A stretch of DNA of 6,137 nt from Candidatus Mancarchaeum sp. (GCA_027364995.1 DAHXOG010000046.1:1-6137); one strand, 5' to 3'; shown: positions 1 to 5,692, counted from the first letter of the stretch. Notes: generated from the sequence alone by a model not told the origin. Numbers and translations are program-made.

Positions 1-87
1 ACAATAGCCATAGAGCCAACTGCATTGAAGGAAGCAATAGGCTACGAGAATGAATACCATATGGTAGTGGCAAAATCAAAGAAGTAG
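1..87 (+). CDS. 3' end of an unidentified protein-coding gene (partial)
   Basis: Frame 1 is open from the window edge to a TAG at 85-87 and gives 28 residues: the visible C-terminus starts TIAIEPTALKEAIG and ends YHMVVAKSKK. A short beta-strand-like stretch (YHMVVAK) followed by a lysine tail is a common way for class I SAM-dependent methyltransferases to end, but 28 residues cannot establish a family, so I make no functional call. A hairpin followed by a T-rich tract begins 10 bp after the stop, which supports this being a genuine gene end. The start and most of the gene lie outside the window. Confidence 0.6.
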   Translation, partial: TIAIEPTALKEAIGYENEYHMVVAKSKK

Positions 88-97
88 CTGATATGAT

Positions 98-144
98 TGC
101 CGATCATTAATCGGCATTCTATTCTTATTTTATTAATTTTATTA
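98..144 (+). terminator. Hairpin plus T-rich tail after the first gene
   Basis: Bases 98-104 (TGCCGAT) are the exact reverse complement of 110-116 (ATCGGCA), giving a 7-bp stem with a 5-nt loop. It is followed by a strongly T-rich stretch to about 144. It sits 10 bp after the TAG of the upstream plus-strand gene, where a terminator is expected. Archaeal termination depends mainly on the T-rich tract, so the hairpin may be supplementary. Confidence 0.6.
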
Positions 145-174
145 TCCTATTTAATTCGAGCATAATGTATAAGA

Positions 175-238
175 AATAAAAAATAAAAAGAAATAAAAAA
201 AGGCAACCCAGTTATAAAATGTTTATGCAGTTGCCTTT
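175..238 (-). terminator. Hairpin terminator spanning the stop codon of the minus-strand CxxC protein gene
   Basis: Bases 199-207 (AAAGGCAAC) pair perfectly with 230-238 (GTTGCCTTT), a 9-bp stem. Inside the 22-nt loop a second 5-bp stem forms between 214-218 and 222-226. On the minus strand the structure begins in the last coding triplets, includes the stop codon (223-225), and runs directly into three T runs broken by single other bases, continuing to about 175. This is a textbook terminator shape for the minus-strand gene, with its 5' arm inside the coding sequence. The opposing plus-strand terminator lies only about 60 bp away, so the gap between the two convergent genes is filled by terminators. 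Confidence 0.7.
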
Positions 239-579
239 GCCATCCTGGCTATAATCCTCGTATGCTGTAATTTTTTTGCAGTTATGTGCTTTACAGTCGC
301 TTTTGACGTTTCTTTTATGGCTTTGTATCTTATCCTTGTGGCCATAGAAGAATAGCAATGTATGCAAGCAATACGGTTTTCCAGCTGTTTTTCATCGCTG
401 CCGAATGCCCTTGAAGGTAGAACGAATTTTACCTCCTCTTTTTTAAGGCTTTTTCCGCATATTGCACAATTGCTTTTCGTTACATGTCCAAAGCCATTTT
501 GCTGAGCTAGGCTTGAAAGACTTTGTGTGGCTACGCCACGCGTTTCATAAGCTGCGCTTTCGCGTTTATATTCCCCCAT
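223..579 (-). CDS. Small basic protein with two CxxC pairs (putative zinc-binding), function unknown
   Basis: A 118-residue protein if it starts at the ATG at 579. The frame is also open to a GTG (591) and a TTG (612), the latter giving 129 residues. I prefer 579 because a TATA-like box at 616-623 would place transcription initiation near 590-595, downstream of the TTG; the GTG remains possible. Cysteines 38 and 41 (CAIC) and 72 and 75 (CIHC) form a CxxC-X30-CxxC arrangement suited to one zinc ion. The C-terminal 45 residues are helical and strongly basic (many K and R, ending KKLQHTRIIARMAKATA), suggesting nucleic-acid or ribosome binding by inference only. I do not recognise a family. It lies downstream of trm1 on the same strand but after a 169-bp gap with its own promoter-like sequence and its own terminator, so it is probably a single transcription unit. 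Confidence 0.75.
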   Translation of the reverse strand: MGEYKRESAAYETRGVATQSLSSLAQQNGFGHVTKSNCAICGKSLKKEEVKFVLPSRAFGSDEKQLENRIACIHCYSSMATRIRYKAIKETSKATVKHITAKKLQHTRIIARMAKATA

Positions 580-615
580 CGATTTCCCCACATTATTTTT
601 ACACCCTTTCAATAA

Positions 616-640
616 TATTTATATTAGGTCATATATATAC
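616..640 (-). promoter_or_regulatory. Archaeal TATA-like promoter for the CxxC protein gene
   Basis: Reading the minus strand, TATAAATA occupies 623-616, with a second AT-alternating block (TATATATA) at about 639-632. With the usual spacing of about 26 bp from box centre to start site, the nearer box puts transcription at about 594, giving a very short leader before the ATG at 579 or a nearly leaderless GTG at 591. The surrounding stretch, 613-748, is very AT-rich and contains no other convincing gene. Its trm1-proximal part (680-735) has several T runs on the minus strand that could terminate trm1. Confidence 0.5.
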
Positions 641-748
641 TTTTGCTTATGCAAAAAATGCCGCTAATATATCGCTAATTTTTTAGTTTTCTCTCGGAAA
701 AATTGAAATATTTTTATAGCAAGTTTTTTAAATGGCGTCTAGTTCCGC

Positions 749-1852
749 TTAACCTGCCTGCTTCAGCAAGGCCTTTATGGATCCTTTTATTGCATCAAGC
801 CCGGCATCTGTTTTTATGCAGTTCTTTTCCATATGCGTTGGTGATGCGATATACCCTTTGGATTTTAGGTCTTCGATAACAGAAAATTCGCTTACTGAAG
901 GCAGTCCCATGATCTTCGTAAGTTTAGGTATGCTGTAATAAAACGGTATATTTGGTTCTGATGCAATCAGTTCCATGAACCTTGATTCCTTTTCGTCAGC
1001 GGCATTTACTTTAGATATGGAAGCTCTTAGGTCCGAAGGCTTTGTATCATCGTGCAGAGGGCCAAGCCATAGCTTTCCTGATGTCTCAATCGCGGATCCG
1101 CAGCTATCGCATTTGGATTTTGTTGGTAATTGCCCACGCTCGGAGTAATGCCATCCGCACTTTTGGCATTTGTATGCGAATCCCATATTCTTTAGGGATG
1201 AGTTGGCATTGGCTGCACCATGCCTTAAGCCCATGATAACCCTAAGGTAATGAAGATAGGAGAAAGAGAGCCCTACATCTATGCCATAATTGAATTGTGC
1301 GGCGATCCTGGCTATGAAGCCTATCATTATCCTTAACCCTGCCTCGTGGCCAAGCTCGTTATGCATCGGCACTGAGTCGTATGACTTTATGCATGCCTGC
1401 TTGTGGGCGCCGCATAGCACTGCAGTGTCTGTAGCAGTAAAGCACAGTATGCTGCCATTCCTTGCTATTTTCATTGAGTCGAAAACGTATGGGGCGGGAC
1501 TGCCAAAGGGATCCACATCGATCACATCAAACTTGCTGCTTTCTGGATCATTGCAGAATTCCTGAAAACTGAGGTTAACCGCATTGTCCGGATTTATTCC
1601 GTTTGAAACAAGGTTTTTTTTGAGATATGGGTATACGCTTTTGTTTATCTCCAAAAAGGTAACATATTCTGGATTTAGCTCTTTCATGTACCTTATGCCG
1701 CGAATTCCGGTTGCCGATGTTGCATCCAGTATGTTTTTGGGGGTTTTTAATAGTTTTAGGTAAGCTATTGTTGCATCCCTGGAGAATCTAGCCTTGGGAT
1801 TTATGAAAGCATTCCCTTGGCTTACTGTCGTGCTGCCTTCTGTATAAGTCAT
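749..1852 (-). CDS. trm1: tRNA (guanine26-N2)-dimethyltransferase Trm1
   Basis: This 367-residue SAM-dependent enzyme methylates N2 of G26, at the junction of the D and anticodon stems of tRNA. Visible landmarks are the SAM-binding motif I ILDATSATGIRG (41-52), the acidic residue after the next strand (E68, FLEIN), and the catalytic DPFGSP signature (114-119) characteristic of Trm1. Also present are TATDTAVLCGA (139-149), a zinc ribbon with cysteines 229, 232, 248 and 251, SGKLWLGPLHD (258-268), and a C-terminal winged-helix-like region ending in the family motif IKTDAG (346-351). Length and order match archaeal Trm1. The start is the ATG at 1852: GGTGA lies 7 nt upstream (1864-1860), and this ATG overlaps the TGA of the upstream DUF357 gene as ATGA, implying translational coupling. 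An in-frame ATG at 1909 would add 19 residues inside the upstream gene and has no such support. All key motifs are intact. Confidence 0.96.
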   Translation of the reverse strand: MTYTEGSTTVSQGNAFINPKARFSRDATIAYLKLLKTPKNILDATSATGIRGIRYMKELNPEYVTFLEINKSVYPYLKKNLVSNGINPDNAVNLSFQEFCNDPESSKFDVIDVDPFGSPAPYVFDSMKIARNGSILCFTATDTAVLCGAHKQACIKSYDSVPMHNELGHEAGLRIMIGFIARIAAQFNYGIDVGLSFSYLHYLRVIMGLRHGAANANSSLKNMGFAYKCQKCGWHYSERGQLPTKSKCDSCGSAIETSGKLWLGPLHDDTKPSDLRASISKVNAADEKESRFMELIASEPNIPFYYSIPKLTKIMGLPSVSEFSVIEDLKSKGYIASPTHMEKNCIKTDAGLDAIKGSIKALLKQAG

Positions 1853-2091
1853 TTGAGATTCACCAGCGATAAAATTGAGTCCATAAGCCCATGGGCATAT
1901 GATATGCACGAGAATGCAGTGAAAAGATCGCCCTTTTCGAGATAGCTTTTTGCGTCTGAAGCGTAAAGCTTAGACATCTCTACGATAGCCGACATGTTGG
2001 CTTCAAGCTTTTTCCCTTTTATAAGCTCAAGGCTATCATCGAACATTGATATGTCTTTCAATATCCTTTGCCTTTGGTTGATCTCTTCCAT
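1849..2091 (-). CDS. DUF357 family protein
   Basis: An 80-residue all-helical protein. The segment at residues 41-74 (KLYASDAKSYLEKGD, then AFSCISYAHGLMDSIL) matches the hallmark of the archaeal DUF357 family: an aromatic/Ser-Asp helix, the KGD turn, and an A-x(4)-I-x-Y-A-x-G-L-x-D helix resembling one HEPN- or TPR-like helical hairpin. No biochemical role is established for the family that I can name. Its TGA overlaps the trm1 ATG by 4 bp, so the two are cotranscribed and probably translationally coupled, which suggests but does not prove a role in tRNA metabolism. The ATG at 2091 is preceded by AAGGT at 2102-2098, 6 nt upstream, an acceptable ribosome-binding site. No signal peptide or membrane segment is visible, so it is predicted cytoplasmic. 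Confidence 0.9.
   Translation of the reverse strand: MEEINQRQRILKDISMFDDSLELIKGKKLEANMSAIVEMSKLYASDAKSYLEKGDLFTAFSCISYAHGLMDSILSLVNLK
1860..1864 (-). promoter_or_regulatory. Ribosome-binding site deciding the trm1 start
   Basis: The minus strand reads GGTGA here, complementary to the archaeal 16S rRNA 3' end and 7 nt from the ATG at 1852. It lies inside the last codons of the DUF357 gene and is the main reason for choosing 1852 over 1909. Confidence 0.7.
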
Positions 2092-2172
2092 CAGGATACC
2101 TTTTGCATGACATTATAGATAATGATTTATATCTTTAATGGTTTTTAATAAATTGGTTATAGTACTGGTGAT
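2092..2172. promoter_or_regulatory. Divergent promoter region between DUF357-trm1 and the orphan-kinase operon
   Basis: This 81-bp AT-rich gap holds promoter-like signals for both directions. Bases 2125-2134 read ATTTATATCT on the plus strand and AGATATAAAT on the minus strand, so the same TATA-like element could serve either direction. Minus-strand initiation from it would fall near 2103 (leader about 12 nt to the ATG at 2091); plus-strand initiation would fall near 2156. A second plus-strand A/T box (TTTAATAAAT, 2144-2153) would instead give a transcript starting at or next to the ATG at 2173. A GGTGAT at 2167-2172 abuts the tandem ATGATG and best fits initiation at 2176. Which box is used cannot be decided from sequence alone. 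Confidence 0.5.
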
Positions 2173-2823
2173 ATGATGGCGGAAAACGATAATGGGACGC
2201 AATGGAGCGATAATGCAAATGTAATTATAGAGGATATTGCCTCTGATATAAAGGATAAATATAATATCGATCTCAAGGATCTGCTTATGAAGCCTGAGTT
2301 TTATGTTTCCAAGAAAGGCATTGAGGTAACATTCGACAACATAAACGAAGACATTAACAATTATATGGTAGATATGGAATCCAGCATGCAGGATGATAAG
2401 AAGGATTTTGAGAAGGACGGATTAAAATGCGATGCGGTGTCCAAGCAGCTTTCCCAGAATATATCCATGCAGGCCAAACAGAATAACATACCGCTGGTAA
2501 AGCCGTTGGATATTGAAAGGAATATAGACATAGAAGAGGTAATCCAGATCAACAATATAGACAATGGAGTCATGGCATTGATATCTAAGTTGTCCGGCCT
2601 ATCGAACTTTATCGCAGATTTTTCGAATAATTATAAAACCTATAATTTGGGCAGATGGCTTTTTGACGGAAAGAAGAATTATGTGGTAAATGTGTCGCTC
2701 GAGCCGAATGCTTACGCTGAATTTGACATTGCCAGGGAGGAGATAACCGCATTGATGAATAATGTTGGGAACTACTTAAAGCAGCAGGGTAAACCAGATG
2801 AAACGGGAGACACGCCGCAATAG
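2173..2823 (+). CDS. Acidic hypothetical protein cotranscribed with the AK6/Fap7-like kinase
   Basis: Encodes 216 residues, or 215 if the second of two tandem ATGs (2176) is used; the latter is better spaced from GGTGAT at 2167-2172. I recognise no family. The N-terminal half is acidic and rich in Asp, Asn, Glu and Ile (for example IIEDIASDIKDKYNIDLKDL, about residues 18-37, and a Lys/Asp-rich stretch at about 70-85). The C-terminal part looks more compactly folded, with a helical segment (GVMALISKLSGLSNFIADF, about 132-150), an aromatic stretch YKTYNLGRWLFDGKKNY, a beta-like VVNVSLEPNAYAEFDI and a final helix ending in a polar tail. There is no signal peptide and no convincing membrane segment. 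Only one cysteine is present, so it is not a zinc finger. Its last 26 bp overlap the kinase gene in a different frame, which argues for cotranscription and a linked function. Clean codon structure and composition like the neighbours make it a real gene rather than a chance frame. Confidence 0.85.
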   Translation: MMAENDNGTQWSDNANVIIEDIASDIKDKYNIDLKDLLMKPEFYVSKKGIEVTFDNINEDINNYMVDMESSMQDDKKDFEKDGLKCDAVSKQLSQNISMQAKQNNIPLVKPLDIERNIDIEEVIQINNIDNGVMALISKLSGLSNFIADFSNNYKTYNLGRWLFDGKKNYVVNVSLEPNAYAEFDIAREEITALMNNVGNYLKQQGKPDETGDTPQ

Positions 2824-3400
2824 ATTATTAATAGGCATAACTGGAACCCCGGGAACCGGTAAAAGCTATTTTGCAAGGCATCTTGCAAGGAGGTTGGCTA
2901 AAAATGGAGTTCAACCAGTATTGATAGAGATAAATGACATAGTTGAATCCGAACGGGCTTTTACTGGAAAGGATGAATTCGGTTCTAAAATCGTATCCGT
3001 AAGGGCCTTATCAAATGCAATTAAGAAAAGGACCGGTATTGATGGAGTTATAATACTCGTTGGGCATTTGCTGCCTGAAACCAAAGTTAATCCAGATATT
3101 TGTGTTGTTTTAAGGTTGGGCCTTCCAAAATTAGCACGGCGACTGGAAAGGAGGAATTACCCAGTAGCCAAGATAAGGGAAAACCTGATAGCCGAAGCGT
3201 ATGACGATATAGGAATGCGGATATCCAAAATGTCCAAGGAGGTTTACGAGGCCGATACCGAATTTAGGTACTTGGAATTAATGGCTTACATATTGCAGGT
3301 GGCAAGCGGTAAAAAAGCCGTGAAGCCAAAAAAAATAGAGATAAATAAATTTGATGATATAATAAAGCTCGTGCGAAACGGGAACAGGTATGGGATGTAA
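2798..3400 (+). CDS. AK6/Fap7-type adenylate kinase-like NTPase
   Basis: A 200-residue P-loop kinase. The Walker A motif ITGTPGTGKS occupies residues 14-23 (catalytic K22). It is followed by the substrate-binding region (EINDIVES, 44-51), the strand and turn VIILVGHLLPE (84-94) that matches the GH/SHLLPE segment of the AK6 group, and a lid-like region RRLERRNYPVAKIRENLIAE (114-133) with the family's R-x-Y-x(3)-KIREN pattern. Eukaryotic Fap7/hCINAP and archaeal relatives act as adenylate kinases or ATPases and assist small-subunit maturation by binding ribosomal protein uS11; a role here is inferred from family. An alternative label is a generic adenylate or nucleoside kinase, but the GHLLPE and KIREN signatures favour AK6. 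The ATG at 2798 lies 7 nt after AGGGT (2786-2790), overlaps the upstream gene by 26 bp, and is the only start that keeps the P-loop strand. The stop is 2 bp from the stop of convergent cca. Confidence 0.92.
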   Translation: MKRETRRNRLLIGITGTPGTGKSYFARHLARRLAKNGVQPVLIEINDIVESERAFTGKDEFGSKIVSVRALSNAIKKRTGIDGVIILVGHLLPETKVNPDICVVLRLGLPKLARRLERRNYPVAKIRENLIAEAYDDIGMRISKMSKEVYEADTEFRYLELMAYILQVASGKKAVKPKKIEINKFDDIIKLVRNGNRYGM

Positions 3401-3402
3401 AC

Positions 3403-4794
3403 CTATATGTTAAGCTTTTCGATTAGCCCATGATAGACTATAAGCTTATAGTCTTCCGGAAGCTTATTGGAGTGTATAACGCATTTGTTCTTTTTAATGT
3501 CCTTCGTAAAATCAAATTTTCTATCCGAAATTACATTGTTTAGCAGCTCCCTGAAATTTTTATAGGCCGGCTTTTCTATTGATATTATTTTAGTTCCTTC
3601 AACACCAATCTTCATTTCTCCCGAATGCTTCTTAAGGAACTCGTCAGCTGCTGCCTTTATGGTTACTTCAGGGCCGATTACCTTCCTTGACCCAATCTCA
3701 TTATGGTTGTGCAGGAACGCTATAACCCCCAAGTTTAGCTCTATCCTTGAGAATGAGACTATCATCGGGAAGCCGTTATTGTTAGCTTCGTGGTCAATCC
3801 TGTTTTTAAGCTTATCCAGCTGGGGCCATAATGTATCCTCTGATATATTGGGAAGTTTAAAGCACATGCAGTCAAGTTCCAGGCCATTGCTTTTTAAAAA
3901 TTTATCAAGACTAGTTACTTTTTCAGTATCGGAATATTTATACCCGTATATGGCATCCATTGAAGGGTTGGAAAGCAACTCTCTGGATATCAGTATTAGC
4001 CTAGAAATAGACTCTGGCGAAACGCTTGCAGCAACATTTCGGTTAGGGTCCGTTGGATCTATAACAATAATTGCCGAATTAAATCTTTTGGCGTACTCTT
4101 TTGGCACATCTTTACCTGCAACTGCATAATGCTTTGATACATCTATTAGCATAGGAAGCTTTGTATCTGCGATTTCATTGAGCAGTCTCGTAATGCTACC
4201 GTAATAGGCAATAAGCAATTCGCACAAATAGCCAGAAAATCCGTGCTTGCTTGATTCGGCCCCATAAATATTGTGCCTTTGCAGTATATACTTTAAAATT
4301 CGGACATCGTCCTTCTGCTTTCCGTTAAGGCTTTTAAGCACGAATATGTTATGCAGTTGTGTCCTGTCAACTGCGCTTGCCCTCTCGCTGGAATCCCTTA
4401 TCTTAAAGGCCGGGACTATGTCCGCAGATATTGACTTAAGTTTGTTTATTAGCTTAATGTATGGGTGCTCCGCATAGTTTATCTCGTAGCTTTCCCCATT
4501 TTCCTTATTTATTATTTTCTTTGAAAGCTCTATGGCCTTATGCTCCATCTCCCTTTCCTCCATATATTTAGGGAATAGCAGGAATATGTCTATATCTGAT
4601 TTGCCCCTTATCTGGGTGCCCCTTGCCACGGAGCCAGCCAGTATAATTTCGACATCCTTAGGCATTACGCCCTTTAGCCTTCCCATGAGCTCGTTGGAGT
4701 ATTCATTGGTTTCTGCAATCTCTTCGGCTGTAGGGACTATCTCTGGCAGCAATTTGGAAAAAATCTTATCAATATGCGCATTATTTATAGCCAT
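3403..4794 (-). CDS. cca: Class I (archaeal) CCA-adding enzyme, tRNA nucleotidyltransferase
   Basis: This 463-residue enzyme adds C, C and A to tRNA 3' ends without a nucleic-acid template. The nucleotidyltransferase motif GSVARGT (54-60) is followed by GKSDIDIF (64-71), with metal-binding D67 and D69; the third carboxylate is D125 in SADIVPAF (123-130). Family landmarks continue with SAVDRTQLHNIFV (140-152), SGYLCELLI (187-195) and DPTDPNRNVAA (246-256), then the tail domain that recognises the tRNA elbow. Length and motif order fit the archaeal class and differ from bacterial/eukaryotic class II. The local tRNA-Ala gene lacks CCA, consistent with need for this enzyme. The ATG at 4794 has no clear ribosome-binding site; a TATA-like AATTTAAT on the minus strand at about 4831-4824 suggests a very short or absent leader. 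T runs on the minus strand inside the convergent kinase gene (T8 at 3335-3328, T6 at 3316-3311) may terminate it. Confidence 0.97.
   Translation of the reverse strand: MAINNAHIDKIFSKLLPEIVPTAEEIAETNEYSNELMGRLKGVMPKDVEIILAGSVARGTQIRGKSDIDIFLLFPKYMEEREMEHKAIELSKKIINKENGESYEINYAEHPYIKLINKLKSISADIVPAFKIRDSSERASAVDRTQLHNIFVLKSLNGKQKDDVRILKYILQRHNIYGAESSKHGFSGYLCELLIAYYGSITRLLNEIADTKLPMLIDVSKHYAVAGKDVPKEYAKRFNSAIIVIDPTDPNRNVAASVSPESISRLILISRELLSNPSMDAIYGYKYSDTEKVTSLDKFLKSNGLELDCMCFKLPNISEDTLWPQLDKLKNRIDHEANNNGFPMIVSFSRIELNLGVIAFLHNHNEIGSRKVIGPEVTIKAAADEFLKKHSGEMKIGVEGTKIISIEKPAYKNFRELLNNVISDRKFDFTKDIKKNKCVIHSNKLPEDYKLIVYHGLIEKLNI
3435..3454. repeat. Perfect 20-bp palindrome near the convergent gene junction
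   Basis: Bases 3435-3454 (AGACTATAAGCTTATAGTCT) equal their own reverse complement over all 20 positions. They lie in the last codons of cca (the EDYKLIV segment) and 34 bp beyond the kinase stop. As RNA either strand could form an 8-bp stem with a 4-nt loop. A second, 10-bp palindrome (CTTCCGGAAG, 3453-3462) touches it, and AAGCTT occurs three times between 3412 and 3465. No strong T tract follows on the plus strand. The element could affect transcript ends at the junction or bind a dimeric protein; its function is unknown. Confidence 0.6.
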
Positions 4795-4833
4795 TAAACC
4801 ATATATGGTAATGCAGCAAGAGATTAAATTTTT
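4795..4833. promoter_or_regulatory. Compact divergent promoter between cca and the J-domain gene
   Basis: Only 39 bp separate the two divergent starts. The palindrome ACCATATATGGT (4798-4809) contains a TATA-like core centred 30 bp from the plus-strand ATG at 4834, a spacing that implies an almost leaderless J-domain transcript. The cca promoter is more likely the AT-rich AATTTAAT at about 4824-4831, read on the minus strand. The two start regions therefore interleave, and expression of one gene may interfere with the other. No strong ribosome-binding site is visible on either side. Confidence 0.45.
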
Positions 4834-5637
4834 ATGTGTGGGATTAGAACGGAGCTTAAAATAAAAATAGGTTTATACTCGGCGTTAAAGCGTAAGGATA
4901 GGGCAAGGAGCAGGATAGCGGCAATGGCAAGAAAGGCATTGGTATTGGAAAACGACCTAGACACTGAAATTAGCCACATATTGCCTAAAAATGCCGAAAA
5001 CGATTTGAAGGCTTATTTCTCTGTGCTAGGGATCCGCCCGACCTCCGATAAAGAGAGGATAAGGAGGGCTTATATCAGCAATGCGAAAAAGAGCCACCCC
5101 GATGTAAATAGCCTTGCAAATGCCGAGGAGACAATGAAAAAGCTTAACGAAGCTTATGCTGCGCTTTCAAAGTCGGATATCAGGTTAAACAATCTAAATA
5201 ACGAAAAGGAGAGTGTAATAAGGATAGAAAACACGGCATTGGAGCTTTATGCCAAATTAAGGACTTCTGATTACGAAAGGCTCGTGGGAATGGCTAGAGG
5301 AGCATCATTAAACGAATTCGTAGGTCTTGTTGATGATTTTTGCGATTGGAACAAGAGATTCGAAAAGGTTAAAAAGGCCATAACTGGAAACCTTGACAAA
5401 AGGCTTAAATCCCTGCAAAAGCACAATGAAAGATGCATGAGGGAGTTGAAAAAGCTAGATAGGGAGGACTTGAAGGATATCTATGCATTGCAAAACTGCA
5501 TTAATGATATAAAAGATGCGTTACAAAAAGGGTATGCATTAAGATCTTATGCAGATACGGCTTTTTCAGAGGCCGCGCAAAGGATAATGCCATTGGAGGC
5601 GGAACAGAAAAGGCGCCTCCTGAGCGCGATACATTGA
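4834..5637 (+). CDS. J-domain (DnaJ-like) protein with long helical flanks
   Basis: A 267-residue protein with a J domain in its first half (about residues 59-113): helix I DLKAYFSVLGI, basic helix II RIRRAYISNAKKS, the invariant HPD at 88-90, and helix III AEETMKKLNEAYAALS. An intact HPD implies that it can stimulate the ATPase of an Hsp70 (DnaK). It is not a canonical DnaJ: no Gly/Phe linker, CxxCxGxG zinc repeats or substrate-binding beta domains follow. Before the J domain is a basic 58-residue segment (LKRKDRARSRIAAMARK); after it come about 150 residues of charged, probably coiled-coil helix (for example NLDKRLKSLQKHNERCMREL). No transmembrane segment or signal peptide is seen. The ATG at 4834 fits the upstream TATA-like element; the next in-frame ATG (4924) would keep the J domain but drop 30 basic residues. 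The client or partner is unknown, possibly determined by the C-terminal helices. Confidence 0.88.
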   Translation: MCGIRTELKIKIGLYSALKRKDRARSRIAAMARKALVLENDLDTEISHILPKNAENDLKAYFSVLGIRPTSDKERIRRAYISNAKKSHPDVNSLANAEETMKKLNEAYAALSKSDIRLNNLNNEKESVIRIENTALELYAKLRTSDYERLVGMARGASLNEFVGLVDDFCDWNKRFEKVKKAITGNLDKRLKSLQKHNERCMRELKKLDREDLKDIYALQNCINDIKDALQKGYALRSYADTAFSEAAQRIMPLEAEQKRRLLSAIH

Positions 5638-5659
5638 TTATGCATAAAAGAGAAAAGCC

Positions 5660-5668
5660 TTTTAATAC
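5660..5668 (+). promoter_or_regulatory. Box A (TATA-like) promoter of the tRNA-Ala gene
   Basis: TTTTAATAC at 5660-5668 is centred 29 bp before the mature tRNA 5' end, in an AT-rich gap of 55 bp. With standard spacing, transcription would start at about 5690, leaving a 5' leader of only a few nucleotides. The tRNA can thus be transcribed independently of the J-domain gene upstream. Confidence 0.55.
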
Positions 5669-5692
5669 AAAAAGATTATTATTTTAGAAAAA

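Noticed and set aside
172..201. A-rich repeated tract (AAATAAAAA-type units) as a tandem repeat or mobile-element end
   Set aside because: The units are irregular, and the tract is fully explained as the T-rich tail of the minus-strand terminator.
462..686. Plus-strand open frame opposite the CxxC protein gene
   Set aside because: It is antisense to a gene with coherent CxxC motifs, has no promoter or ribosome-binding site of its own, and its product resembles no folded protein.
1042..1565. Two plus-strand open frames inside trm1
   Set aside because: They are antisense to a clearly recognised enzyme with all its motifs intact and are explained as shadows of its codon pattern.
1853..1909. 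Extended Trm1 start at the in-frame ATG at 1909, adding 19 residues
   Set aside because: The extension lies inside the DUF357 coding sequence, while the ATG at 1852 has a GGTGA site 7 nt upstream and an ATGA overlap with the preceding stop.
2361..2573. Minus-strand 70-codon frame with a hydrophobic product, opposite the orphan acidic gene
   Set aside because: The hydrophobicity follows from reading antisense to Asp/Asn/Ile-rich codons; no start signal or promoter was found.
4798..4809. ACCATATATGGT palindrome as the TATA box of cca
   Set aside because: Its centre is only about 10 bp from the cca ATG, too close for TATA-directed initiation upstream of that start.
3659..4864. Several plus-strand open frames opposite cca, one reaching past 4834
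   Set aside because: They lie opposite an intact archaeal cca, and the last one overlaps the J-domain start in another frame; none has recognisable domains.
5652..5663. AAAAGCCTTTT near the end of the J-domain gene as a terminator
   Set aside because: The near-palindrome has a loop of only one base, so no hairpin can form, and it overlaps the tRNA box A; the symmetry is better explained by AT-rich promoter sequence.
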